Source: Procambarus clarkii
Taxonomy: Eukaryota > Arthropoda > Malacostraca > Decapoda > Cambaridae
Assembly: GCF_040958095.1 (NCBI RefSeq)
Contig: NC_091217.1
Location: forward strand, 9,949,874 to 10,013,873
Length of the DNA stretch: 64,000 nt
Direction: 5' to 3'
Below are positions 46,617-56,157 of the stretch, in pieces. Position numbers and translations under genes: made by a program. Below the pieces are notes generated by a model. That model had not been told where the DNA came from. It ran no database searches and worked only from the letters and a program-made list of their open reading frames with translations. Numbering within the stretch: position 1 is the first letter of the stretch; each line of letters starts with the position of its first letter.

Positions 46617-46748
46617 GAGTGGCGGCGACGACGTAGGGGTGGTGGCGGCGACGACGACGTAGGGGTGGCGACGACGACGTAGGGGTGGCGGCGACGACGA
46701 CGTAGGGGTGGCGGCGACGACAACGTAGGGGTGGCGGCGACGGTGATA
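46617..46748. repeat. GGCGACGACGACGTAGGGGT minisatellite
   Basis: About six imperfect units of 20-27 bp. Confidence 0.85.
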
Positions 46749-46756
46749 ATAACGTG

Positions 46757-47135
46757 TGTGTACTCCCCTATTTGTGGCTGCAGCATCGAGCGTTGGCTCT
46801 TAGATCCCGCCTTTCTAGCCTTCGGTTGTTTAAAGCAATGACTCCTCTCCTTCTCTATCATACCTAGTCTTAAAGGTATGAATAGTGTTTGCTTCCACAA
46901 CCTGCTTATTCCATTCTCTCCACTACTCTGATGCTAAAATAAAACTTTCTAACATCTCTGATTCATCTGAGTTTCCAGCTTCCACCCATGGCCTCTTGTT
47001 CTGTTGGTATTCTGTGTGAATATTTCGTCTATCTCTGTTAATCCCCGTAAGTATTTTGTATGCTGCTATCATATCTCTCCGCTCGCTCCTTTTTTCTATC
47101 TGAATTACATCTGAAAACTGTAATGTCTGAGCAGC
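46757..47135 (-). mobile_element. LINE 3' fragment (related to 25747-28196), decayed
   Basis: The minus translation SERRDMIAAYKILTGINRDR and RPWVEAGNSDESEMLESFI aligns in order with RRVRGDMITTYKILRGIDRV and the SHRDVRKNFFS region of the main LINE. The 3' UTR remnant (CTATTTGTGGCTGCAGCATC complement) sits at the left end. Confidence 0.75.
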
Positions 47136-47397
47136 GAATGATGGGGCGGCTACCAATCCCAGGCGGTCTCGGTGACGTGATGTTCCACGTCACCTCCCAT
47201 TGGTTATACTCGGTCACGTGACCTGTAAAGCCTCACCTACCTATCGTGACGTCAGAACTGCTTTGCGCTGCCTTCCTCCACCAAAATATTATTCAAGAAC
47301 AATACATATAACGGTATAACATATGGAAGTTTATACATCCCATCTTAAACTAAATATTCGTTGGCAGTCGTGCATTCGGGTTATGAGGGAGTGTCAG

Positions 47398-47834
47398 AGG
47401 ACAGCAGGTGTCACGAGGGACACCAGGTGTTACGAGGGACAGCAGGTGTCACGAGGGACACCAGGTGTTACGAGGGACAGCAGGTGTTACGAGGGACAGC
47501 AGGTGTCGCGAGGGACAGCAGGTGTTACGAGGGACAGCAGGTGTTACGAGGGACAGCAGGTGTTACGAGGGACAGCAGGTGTCACGAGGGACACCAGGTG
47601 TTACGAGGGACACCAGGTGTTACGAGGGACAGCAGGTGTCGCGAGGGACAGCAGGTGTTACGAGGGACAGCAGGTGTTACGAGGGACAGCAGGTGTTACG
47701 AGGGACAGCAGGTGTTACGAGGGACAGCAGGTGTCGCGAGGGACAGCAGGTGTTACGAGGGACAGCAGGTGTCGCGAGGGACAGCAGGTGTTACGAGGGA
47801 CAGCAGGTGTTACGAGGGACAGCAGGTGTTACGT
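47398..47834. repeat. 19-bp satellite, about 23 units
   Basis: The unit is ACGAGGGACAGCAGGTGTT. Three variants alternate: GTTACG, GTCACG and GTCGCG, plus CACC/CAGC. Because 19 is not a multiple of three and no stop occurs, all three + frames stay open (152-175 codons). Confidence 0.96.
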
Positions 47835-47949
47835 GTGACCCTACAATCACCAAGCTTATGTTTTAAGATAAGTCACGACGCAACATAAACACAGCCGTTC
47901 AACAATTCAGCATTCCGCATAAGCTTATTATTATATCATTCACCCGGAC

Positions 47950-48016
47950 TCTGGGAGACTCGAACCACGAACCCCACGCGTGTGAGGCCAAAGCTCTAAG
48001 TCTCTTAGAGCCGAGG
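47950..48016 (-). repeat. tRNA-like SINE head
   Basis: The complement reads GGCTCTAAGAGACTTAGAGC then GTGGGGTTCGTGGTTCGAGTCTCCC. It is related to the inverted head at 18598-18713. Confidence 0.55.
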
Positions 48017-48480
48017 TGAATGGAATGTTTATTTCCACGTTAGTGTGGATGACAATTTAATAATAATAATTATTATTATTATTATAAGTAATAATACTTT
48101 TAATTTAAAAAGCTGTGCAGAAGAACACGATTCAGTTCAATTATGTATAGGTTTGATGAGGTAAACACGTAACACTAAACGAACAGTGAGTTTACGTATA
48201 TGAAATGTGCAAGAAATGTTGCAAATAAAATGTAGATTTTGCGATAACGAAAAGGTATAACTACTTTATTATAGAAGGTGTGGGTTTAGCAACTGGACAG
48301 ATATAGGATTTCATATTCATAAAGCTCATAAAGGTTCATAAAGCAGTGGCTTTACAAGAATTAAAAAATCAACTTCATTTCTATGTTCTCTGCTAACCCC
48401 CAATGTACCTTCTTGTAAATAATATATAATAATAATAAATAATAAATAAATAATAAATAAATAAATGTTTATTCAGGTAA
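48017..48480. other. AT-rich, no gene
   Basis: ATT and ATAA low-complexity runs (48060-48090, 48420-48465); no coding signal. Confidence 0.35.
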
Positions 48481-48585
48481 GGTACATACATACAAGAGAT
48501 GATACAAAAATTGATAGATTTATAGAGCTAGTACATACAATGCCTAAAGCCACTATTACGCAAAGCGTTTCGGGCAGTTGTATAT
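48465..48585 (+). repeat. Dispersed repeat ending in GCAAAGCGTTTCGGGCA
   Basis: ATGTTTATTCAGGTAAGGTA, then ATACATACAAGAGATGATAC, AGAGCTAGTACATACAATGC, CTAAAGCCACTATTACGCAA and AGCGTTTCGGGCAG. The right end is shared with 2905-2995. The complement contains CGAAACGC-TTT-GCGTAA. Confidence 0.6.
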
Positions 48586-49412
48586 AAATAAGTAGAAGCG
48601 TTGTATATATGTATAAGCGTTGTATATAAATAAATAAATGTTTACAATATTAATAAAATACAAAACTGAATTGGATGAGGAAATATGAGTGAATTTTTTT
48701 ACATGATACTAATTTATTACTTTATCTCTCCTTAAAACAGATAGAATTACAGCTTTTAATCACATTTGGTCATTCGACAATTTGATAACCCAAATTTGCA
48801 TAGCATGTCTATTTTGCTCGAGGCGCACTCTATAAATACCAAGTAGGTATTTGTTTCTCGTGTGGTACCCATGGATTCTGTTGCAGCCCTTTAGGAATTA
48901 TTGCATTAGTATTGCAGTTCCGTTTTGTATGGGTATAGAGCACACTTGAGTGAGTGTGTGTGTGTGTGTGTGTGTGTAGAGTGACGAGATTTATCATATG
49001 CAAGAATTTCAATAAGGGAGTTGAGTGATGTCTGGAATTGGAATTTGTTATTGTTGTAATTGCTGATGTATGTGTAGTAATAAGGGCTGGCAGGTAATTT
49101 TGGGTTGTGGACTCCCAGGCACAGGTGCTGTACGTGAGATAAGCACAGCTGAGTGAACAAGCAATGGTATTGTCTTCTCACAGACATAATAACATAGCAT
49201 AAAAACCCACTCTTTGTATTCGTCAGATTTATGTAAAGAATTGACACCAAATCTTTCGCACTCGCCTGAGTGTTTAGTCTGAGTGACTGTTATGTTATCC
49301 CAGCGACCCGGCGGCGTTCATCTAATTGTCTCCAGCTGAGGAGAGTAAAGTCCTCTTGTTCCGGGCCGTCATGGCTCTTCATGTCATCAACAATACCAGC
49401 TGTAGGAGGGAG
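48586..49412. other. No recognised gene
   Basis: AT-rich spacer with a short (GT)n at 48955-48977. Confidence 0.35.
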
Positions 49413-49415
49413 GGA

Positions 49416-49603
49416 GGGAGGGAATTATCAAGGGGGGAAAGCGCCAAGCCATTACGACTAAATGGCACTTCGGAGGGGTCAGGATAAGGATTTAGGACGG
49501 GCCGGGGGGGAAAGGAATGGTGCCTAACCACTTGGACGGTTCGGGGATTGAACATTGACCTGCATGAAGCGAGACCGTCGCTCTACCGTCCAGCCCAAAA
49601 GAT
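49416..49603 (-). mobile_element. tRNA-derived SINE (family B), copy 3
   Basis: Inverted copy: the complement of the tail (AAGCGCCAAGCCATTACGAC) at the left, then GGGATTGAACATTGACCTGC (B-box complement) and CGCTCTACCGTCCAGCCCA (A-box complement) at the right. Confidence 0.85.
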
Positions 49604-50085
49604 ATAGGTATCTTTTATAACCGGTGTGTTATCCTATCTAGGCGGTCATCTTAACGACGCGGTCATCATCATAACGACATGGTTATCCTAACGACGTTGT
49701 TACCCTTACGAGGTGTTTGTCTTTGATTAACGGCAGAGTTATCTATTTCGTTACTATGACGGTAAGAGATCCTAAGCTTCTCCCAAACGAAGGGATAATA
49801 CGACTAAAGTGGTGGTGGTCGGTGCCTGGCTCATACGGAACTGTGACTTATGCAGCAACTGTGTAATGATGGTCTTTCTCAGCTAATGTTAACGGTGGGC
49901 CACCTGAGTGCATTCCTCACCACCTCGTCAGTATAGGCCGCCAAGGTTCATGAAAGCTGGTATTGAGTACCACCACCACCACCACCACCACCAGCACTAC
50001 TACCAGCAGCACTACAACTACCACCACCACCTGTAAGAAGATCTACTCTTCATGACTCATAGATCTCTCGAATTCAGACTACGGA
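49604..50085. other. No recognised gene; (CAC)n run
   Basis: Degenerate AACGAC/CGGTTATC wording at 49640-49740 and a CAC trinucleotide run with CAG interruptions at 49970-50032. Confidence 0.45.
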
Positions 50086-50089
50086 ATTT

Positions 50090-50500
50090 TAAAATAGTCC
50101 AGCTGATATCTGACAACTCTACTGTTACGACCCAAGCTTACAATCCCAGGGTTTTCAGTATTAAACAGCATCTGCCAATCGTTCATCCATTCTCAGAGCC
50201 CATCTAGAATGTCTTTAGCTATTTGTGTCTTCTTAATTTATATCACGCCCTATTATCGTATGTCTGGAAATTTGCAAATGGGTTTAATCCTGTGTCTAAG
50301 TTGTTTATATATACGACAAACACCCGAGGTCCCAGGTCAGAGCCTCGGGGCACCACACTTTCAATACTCTTCCACTGGGAGTTAACTCCACTTACACTAA
50401 CTCTACACTTTGAGATAACCGAGTCTCAGTCCTCCAGATGTTACCGATACACTATATATTTTTGGATTAACAATCCAACAATTGTTGATCTTTGATCTTC
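50090..50500 (-). pseudogene. Decayed LINE reverse transcriptase relic
   Basis: The minus translation around 50240-50360 reads VVPRGSDLGPRVFVVYINNL and DTGLNPFANFQTYDN, an obvious relic of VPQGSVLGP...YINDL...FADD in which the catalytic aspartates are lost. Further on (toward 50090) NDWQMLFNTEN and IVSLGRNSRVVRYQL correspond to the post-catalytic WQMxFNxxKC region. Confidence 0.7.
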
Positions 50501-50530
50501 ATGTAATATGCTTTCCCTTCCTACAGTTGC

Positions 50531-50717
50531 AACCACTTGGGCTGGACGGTAGAGCGATGGTCTCGCTTCATGCAGGTCGGCGTTTAATCCCCGACCGTCC
50601 AAGTGGTTAGGCACCATTTCTTCTCCCAGTCCCATCCCAAATCCTTATCCTGACCCCTTTCAAGTGCTATATAGTCGTAATGGCTTGGCACTTTCCCCCC
50701 CTGATAATTACCTTCCC
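50531..50717 (+). mobile_element. tRNA-derived SINE (family B), copy 4
   Basis: A complete copy with head CACTTGGGCTGGACGGTAGA, B-box-like GCGTTTAATCCCC, closing CCGTCCAAGTGG, and tail ATAGTCGTAATGGCTTGGCA, CCCTGATAATTACC. Confidence 0.87.
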
Positions 50718-51190
50718 TTCCCTGTCGCTAGGAAAACCACATCGTTATTAAAAGATAACCGCGTCCGTAATTAAACATTAAAAGCCACGAACAATAATTT
50801 TTTTTTTGAAGAAAGCAAATAAACAGATTTTGGCGTCTTTCGAAATGGTAAAAAAAAGTCACCCCCATGGTATACTTTGCTTTATAAGGTTGAAGTACAT
50901 TACTCTGGCCTGACCTCCTTCAGTAATTGGGCATCTTGGGGCGGACCGGGGAGCAGCAGGTGTGAGCGGGCTAATTGGTCTTCCTTGTCTCACAGGGAGG
51001 GCGGCCGTCAGGTCCCCGGGCGCCGCACTCTGCTCCCTCCCGTGGAAATATATAAGTGTTAGACTAGGTAGAGCACCAGTCGAGCCGGTCGACCCGGCAT
51101 CATTTCACCAAAGGCCAATCAAATAACATTGTGAGAAATGACGACAGTATATACGAACATGTTCGGCATCCCAACGTTTGTCAACACATC
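50718..51190. other. No recognised gene
   Basis: Spacer; a GC-richer patch near 50930-51030 shows no coding signal. Confidence 0.35.
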
Positions 51191-51194
51191 CTGT

Positions 51195-51361
51195 CTGTCT
51201 GTCTCCCTCTCTCTGTCTTTCTCTCATGTCTCTCTCTCTCTCATGTCTCTCTCTCTCATGTCTCTCTCTTATGTCTCTCTCTCATGTCTCTCTCTCATGT
51301 CTCTCTCATGTCTCTCTCTCTCATGTCTCTCTCTCATGTCTCTCTCTCATGTCTCTCTCTC

Positions 51362-51450
<89 letters not shown>
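51195..51450. repeat. (CTCTCTCATGT)n and (CT)n tract
   Basis: About 13 irregular units of TCTCTCTCATG (9-17 bp) give way to about 85 bp of pure CT. Confidence 0.95.
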
Positions 51451-51454
<4 letters not shown>

Positions 51455-52128
51455 GTGTGTCACTATGTAGGTGTCAGTATACTACACTACCAGAGACAGG
51501 TTTGGGACACGTGAACGTGACTGAATTGGAAGGTTAGTGGAGTATGTGTTGGCGTTATGGGTTGTAGTGGATCCGAGGGAGGTAGTGGGTGGGTGTGTAA
51601 GGATGGGTGGTTCGGGACCCTGGTATTGATGGCTTCACAAAGACAAATATTTAGGTAGAATTATTTGTACAGTTTTGTGGACATCAGTGCATAATATTTT
51701 ACTAAAGAGTAAGACTTTTTGTAACTATATTTTTAGAACGTTTTCAAGGTAGTGCTGGTCAGAGAGTCACCAGGAGGGTCACAGATTGATCGGTGTGGAC
51801 CTCGATCCGGCCATGATTGGCATGTACCCATCACCAATTACTAAGAAAAATTGGGTTAGGCTAGCTCCAATTCCCTGGCATCTAACATTAGAGAGATACA
51901 CAAACAAACTAAATTCAATGATATACTCGGTAGTATGCCAGATTTTGACACCCCCGGGTTTGTCTATCTGTCTATATTTTTGTTTTCCTGTTTGTCAGTC
52001 TTTCCTCTGTCAGTTTATCTGTGTTTTGCTCTGTTTTTCTGTTTCTTTGCGAGTTGGTTACTCTATCACTGTCTGTTTTTCATGTTTGTCTCTGTATTCC
52101 TTTCTCTTTTTCGTAATTTTTTTTGTAT
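51451..52128. other. No recognised gene
   Basis: A T-rich run (51950-52130) yields a hydrophobic 149-codon open frame that is best explained by composition. Confidence 0.35.
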
Positions 52129-52129
52129 T

Positions 52130-52240
52130 TACTATTTGTGCCTTTAGGATCGAGGTGTTAGTTCTTGGAGCCCGCCTTTCTTACCATCGGATGTCTAATG
52201 TATCGACTCCCGACCTAATTTCCTCTATCATATAAGCATA
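52130..52240 (-). mobile_element. LINE 3' UTR fragment
   Basis: ACTATTTGTGCCTTTAGGAT ... GGAGCCCGCCTTTCTTACC is the complement of the GCGGG(A)CC...CAAATAG(GT) terminus of the LINE family. A similar remnant is at 53855-53935. Confidence 0.5.
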
Positions 52241-52489
52241 AACATTGCAAACTTAAAACAAGCAAGCATAAACAAGCAAACTTAAAAATTGGAACATTTA
52301 GGTAAAGATACATAAACAGATACATATTAAATAAGGAGATGGTTGGATTCATAGGCAGACAGGTACGTCGTCTGAAGCCTCTAAGTGTGGCTTTAAGGGA
52401 CGTACCTCTTGTGTTTCGGTTATAATGTAGGAACACACTTAAGGCTTAAAACTAAATATGATTTTAAGATTAAAGATGAAATAACAATC

Positions 52490-52930
52490 AAATGCTGACC
52501 TTGTTAAGCTTAATTGTGAATGGAGGAAATGTTCTAGACGTGTCTTGAGTGCCCATCATCCTGGCAACCAGTGTATTCCCTCACCTGGCCTCGTGTCCTC
52601 ACCCACACGCGGGGAAATAATCCACAAATCAATGATATAATTTTGGTTCACAATGGACTTGTTTCGGTCCGCCCTGGACCATTATCGTCGTCGTCTCCTC
52701 ATCTTCTGGTGTGTGGTTTGGTCTTCATATAAGTTTCTATGAAAGGAATCGCTCAACCACTAAACCCAATCGACCTTTTTGTCTCCTTCCAAAGACTCTC
52801 TGGCTATCATTTCCACTCTTTTTCCAGAAACATATATTTAATTGTTAGGAAATATAACTCAAGAATATATATACTGGGGTAGTGAGTCTGCACAACTCGT
52901 CAGCAGGGAAACAGCTGCATATTGAAAACT
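52490..52930 (+). repeat. Second copy of a 45.99-46.3 kb LINE-derived segment, interrupted
   Basis: ATGCTGACCTTGTTAAGCTT, GAGGAAATGTTCTAGACG, CACCCACACGCGGGGAAATA and AGGAAATATAACTCAAGAAT occur in the same order as at 45990-46300. Between them (52650-52735) lies a rearranged piece of the GGTCC-hairpin family (GTTTCGGTCCGCCCTGGACC). Confidence 0.7.
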
Positions 52931-53470
52931 ATGAAGTAACCACTGTCACGGGGAGGGATTACTGGCAGGCATTTTGAGTCCAAATAAAGTTAGATCGATG
53001 TTATGAGCTGAGTGTTTGGAGTTTGGAGTCGGAGGATAGTCCCTGAATCTGTTGATGTAGATTGATGAGGATGTCCAGATGTCTATATCACCATGGGATG
53101 GGTAGTTTATATTGGTTCTAATTGTCTCGTCATCTCAGTTTTGTGATATAAATTGTGACACTATATGCCTTACAGCTCAAATGTTAAAACTCGCTTTGAC
53201 TTTGATATAAGCTGTTAAGCTAAATGTTTACTCTATGCCGAAAATGTAAGTCTGATTTAGTGATATTTAGTGTTGTAATTGTCATTAGTATTGTAAGCCA
53301 GTATTGTAATGGATTGTATCAGCTGTTATGGACTAAGTTTGTGATAATGACGCGTCTGTGTGCTGTTCTCTTATTGTGACTTATATAAGTAATGTACCGT
53401 ACTTTTTATGTATACTTAACCTGTCCTATGTGTACAACCACTAGTGAAAGAAGACTTTGATTTGATAGTG
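52931..53470. other. No recognised gene
   Basis: AT-rich spacer without coding signal. Confidence 0.35.
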
Positions 53471-53474
53471 TGAG

Positions 53475-53718
53475 ATAACTGATGAGTCAGTCGACTGTGG
53501 TAGTGTCACGAGGGGGACTGATGAGTCAGTCGATTGTGGTAGTGTCACGAGGGTGAGTGATGAGTCAGTCGACTGTGGTAGTGTCACGAGGGTGAGTGAT
53601 GAGTCAGTCGACTGTTGTAGTGTCACGAGGGGGACTGATGAGTCAGTCGACTGTGGTAGTGTCACGAGGGGGACTGATGAGTCAGTCGACTGTGGTAGTG
53701 TCACGAGGGTGAGTGATG
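53475..53718. repeat. 39-bp minisatellite, about 6 units
   Basis: The unit is ACTGATGAGTCAGTCGACTG plus TGGTAGTGTCACGAGGGGG, with GTGAGTGATGAG-type variants. Confidence 0.95.
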
Positions 53719-53854
53719 AGGTCACGCCGCTTACCTGTAGGTGTATTAAAGGTGGACTTGACTGACGGGCCGCCCGGCACCACCTGGTGCTGCATTAATT
53801 TGCATGCTGCCTTGAAGTGCTTGTATGTGTGGGAGGAGAGTCATCCGCTGTGTA

Positions 53855-53935
53855 TTTACTACTTGTGTCTGAAGAGTCGAGCTTTTAGCTCTTGGACCCC
53901 ACCTTTCAAACCAATCTATTTTTCCTCTATTATAT
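53855..53935 (-). mobile_element. LINE 3' UTR remnant
   Basis: TATTTACTACTTGTGTCTGA then TTAGCTCTTGGACCCCACCT resemble the complement of the LINE 3' UTR. Short and diverged. Confidence 0.35.
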
Positions 53936-53951
53936 CTACTACATATAGTTT

Positions 53952-53956
<5 letters not shown>

Positions 53957-54025
<69 letters not shown>

Positions 54026-54254
54026 GAGGCTGACTCCATACACACACACACACACACACAGGTGGAGGCTGACTCCATACACACACACACACACACACAG
54101 GTGGAGGCTGACTCCATACACAGTTTCAAATGTAGATATGATAGAGCCCAGTAGGCTCAGGAATCTGTACACCAGTTGATTGAAAGTTGAGATGCGGGAC
54201 CAAAGAGCCAGAGCTCAACCCCCGCAAGCACAAATAGCTGAGTACAAATAGGTG

Positions 54255-54318
<64 letters not shown>
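53957..54318 (+). mobile_element. LINE 3' end embedded in and generating (CA)n
   Basis: (CA)n (53957-54020) is followed by three tandem units of GGTGGAGGCTGACTCCATA separated by (CA)n. After the third, the LINE continues normally (CACAGTTTCAAATGTAGATA through GGGACCAAAGAGCC) to its doubled terminus ACAAATAGGTGAGTAC and a further (CA)n to 54318. Confidence 0.9.
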
Positions 54319-54320
<2 letters not shown>

Positions 54321-54750
54321 AAGCAGGCCGTAGCAGCTATCTAACTCTCGGCTACCTATTTACTGCTAGGTGAACAGTGGCATGAGCTGTGTGCACATTG
54401 TAAAAAGAGAAAGGTATATATCAATTATGTCAACTGTATATGTGCTATGAGGCAGAGGAGTCGGGTGTAAGGCGAGAGCAAGTATGAGATAGACCACCAG
54501 GTGCTGGATCACACAGTTCCTCTCCTGATCATCATGCTGTTGGATGTAGTCATTACATTAGTGGTCCTATGCTGCACTGTTCAGCATACTCTAAAATTAA
54601 CCTTATTAAGGGTCATTTGTAAAGCTTATGAATACTAGAAGAGTCAGGTAGGCAGGTGTCTCAGGTGTGTAAACCAGTCCATCCAACCTGCAAGTGTTTA
54701 ATTACCCAGACTGAAGAGATTACCGGGGTTTGCCCCTCTTTACCACCTCA
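54319..54750. other. SINE body fragment, otherwise no gene
   Basis: GGCTACCTATTTACTGCTAG and GTGAACAGTGGCATGAGC (54340-54395) resemble the body of SINE family C. The rest is unrecognised. Confidence 0.4.
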
Positions 54751-54751
54751 T

Positions 54752-54821
54752 GCTACAACACCAAACTATTTTGGTGTTGTAGCAACCAACTGAACTTTCC
54801 AACCACCGTTGGAAAGTTCAG
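54752..54821. repeat. Two adjacent perfect hairpins of identical geometry
   Basis: 54752-54783: GCTACAACACCAAA-CTAT-TTTGGTGTTGTAGC. 54790-54821: CTGAACTTTCCAAC-CACC-GTTGGAAAGTTCAG. Each has a 14-bp perfect stem and a 4-base loop, with 6 bases between them. The sequences are unrelated. Confidence 0.95.
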
Positions 54822-54952
54822 CAAAATTGGAACATTTGCAGCCCGTCCTCCCATTTAGATGGTACCTTTTGTGACGGTCGTCAATAGTCACGAATTCGTA
54901 CATATTTAGCTTTTACATAGTAGTATACTGACTAGTAAGGAATTCTTTTAGA

Positions 54953-55225
54953 ATGAAGCTAAAAAAAAAAAAAAACTTAAATATTTCCTAGGCCTAGTAT
55001 AGCACTCATATGTACTATATTAGGCCTCAGATATCCTGTATTAGGCCTAGGAAGGTTAAGTTAGGTTATTTTAGTAGTCAAAGCTACACAAGTAAAAAAT
55101 AGTTTTCCAGTTATTCCAACTCAATAGTTCAGATTTCTACTTTCTAATTTCGTTGTAAGTCGGTATATATACTATGGTCCTCATCGTTGCTATAAGTACT
55201 ACCAAAACAGGAGGATGGGCTGACA
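54953..55225 (+). repeat. Dispersed repeat of unknown class, copy 2
   Basis: Partner of 39676-39935; landmark order is conserved from GAAGCTAAAA to ACAGGAGGATGGGCTG. A run of A after GAAGCT marks the 5' side. Confidence 0.75.
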
Positions 55226-55410
55226 TTTGTGACTTTTGGGAATTAGCAGAAAATGCCCGCGTCATTATATAGAGGTGGCAAGAAGTTGGCGGGAAACGTC
55301 TGCGAGAATTTGGCGGGAAATATCTTGGAAAATTTGGCGGGAAATGCCTGCGAGATTTCCTGGGATGGTGGGAAAAGTTCTGAGGATTGAGAAAATTAGT
55401 AGGAGCCCTG
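55226..55410. repeat. Short GGCGGGAAA-type degenerate repeats
   Basis: Units around AAGTTGGCGGGAAACGTCTG, GAATTTGGCGGGAAATATC and AATTTGGCGGGAAATGCC (about 27-30 bp, three times). Confidence 0.7.
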
Positions 55411-55542
55411 AAGAGGATTTGAACTCGCTCACTTGGTGGTCCCGAGGTAGCGCCCCAGCCCACCACGTCATGGCCAGCACCACCACTTGGTACTCCCAAG
55501 CTAGCTAGGGAGTACCACGTGAGCGGGTTCGAATCCTTCTCT
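55411..55542. repeat. Inverted tRNA-like SINE head (foldback)
   Basis: The left arm AAGAGGATTTGAACTCGCTC AC is mirrored by the right arm GTGAGCGGGTTCGAATCCTT CTCTT. The right arm contains a B-box (GGGTTCGAATCC). Arms are imperfect over about 40 bp, with a GC-rich centre. Confidence 0.7.
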
Positions 55543-55624
55543 TGGCTTCTACTGATTTTCTCATTGATACATCACGTTAATGTGACTTCACTGTGATTGA
55601 TGAAGATTAAGCCACTCAAGAGGT

Positions 55625-55825
55625 GGCACGGGCATGAATAGCCCGTAACTTCACTGTGGTGTTGTTGTTGTTATAGATTCAACTACTCGGAACAAGTTCC
55701 AAGTAGCACGGGCTATGGTGAGCCCGTAACTTACCTGGCACAGGAGCGGGGCAAGTAGCACGGGCTATGGTGAGCCCGTAACTTACCTGGCACAGGAGCG
55801 GGGCAAGTAGCACGGGCTATGTGAA
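55625..55825 (-). repeat. Hairpin-plus-CAA retroelement tail, copy 4, with 52-bp duplication
   Basis: The complement reads CGGGCTCACCATAGCCCGTG, CTACTTGGAACTTGTTCCG, AGTAGTTGAATCTATAACAACAACA. The segment CAAGTAGCACGGGCTATGGT to CAGGAGCGGGG is tandemly duplicated (about 52 bp, 2.5 units). Confidence 0.65.
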
Positions 55826-55964
55826 CTGTGCTACACTGCACTGTGCTTCTGAGTACTGTTATATAGTAGTGTGTGTGGATGGTGTGGAGAAGTGTCCAGA
55901 GCGACCTTCCAGCCAGTGGCCAGGAACTGCATGATGTTGTGTCGACAACATCATGCATCATCAC

Positions 55965-56045
55965 AATCGACTTGAAAATGGTCCAGTACGGACCGAAACG
56001 TCGTCGTCCCTTCACCTTCTAGTGTGTGGTCTGGTCAACATATAT
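55965..56045 (+). repeat. GGTCC-hairpin repeat family, + strand copy
   Basis: CGACTTGAAAATGGTCCAGT, ACGGACCGAAACGTCGTCGT, then CCCTTCACCTTCTAGTGTGT and GGTCTGGTCAACATA. Hammerhead-like parts: core TTGAAAA (55972-55978), extra T (55979), stem II GGTCC/GGACC (55980-55984 and 55990-55994), GAA (55995-55997), short stem III ACG/CGT. Stem I is weak or absent. Confidence 0.6.
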
Positions 56046-56157
56046 ACTTTATCATACCTTTCATTCTGTTAGTATGATTATCTTATTATTTTTCGTTAGA
56101 ATTTTTAAGTATATCTAACAACTCTCAAGTGTGTGAGATAATTTGTACACTGTCATC

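Noticed and set aside
47323..47888. Frames of 152-175 codons rich in RGTAGVTRDS
   Set aside because: All three + frames are open because the 19-bp unit has no stop; there is no sign of selection on one frame.
51786..52235. 149-codon hydrophobic frame as a membrane protein
   Set aside because: The frame crosses a T-rich low-complexity tract and a LINE 3' UTR remnant; no conserved motif.
53475..53718. CTGATGAGTC in every 39-bp unit, suggesting tandem hammerhead ribozymes
   Set aside because: The unit has no GAAA and no stem II partner. CTGATGAGTCAGTCGACTG is only a partial palindrome, so the match to the CUGAUGA core is coincidental.
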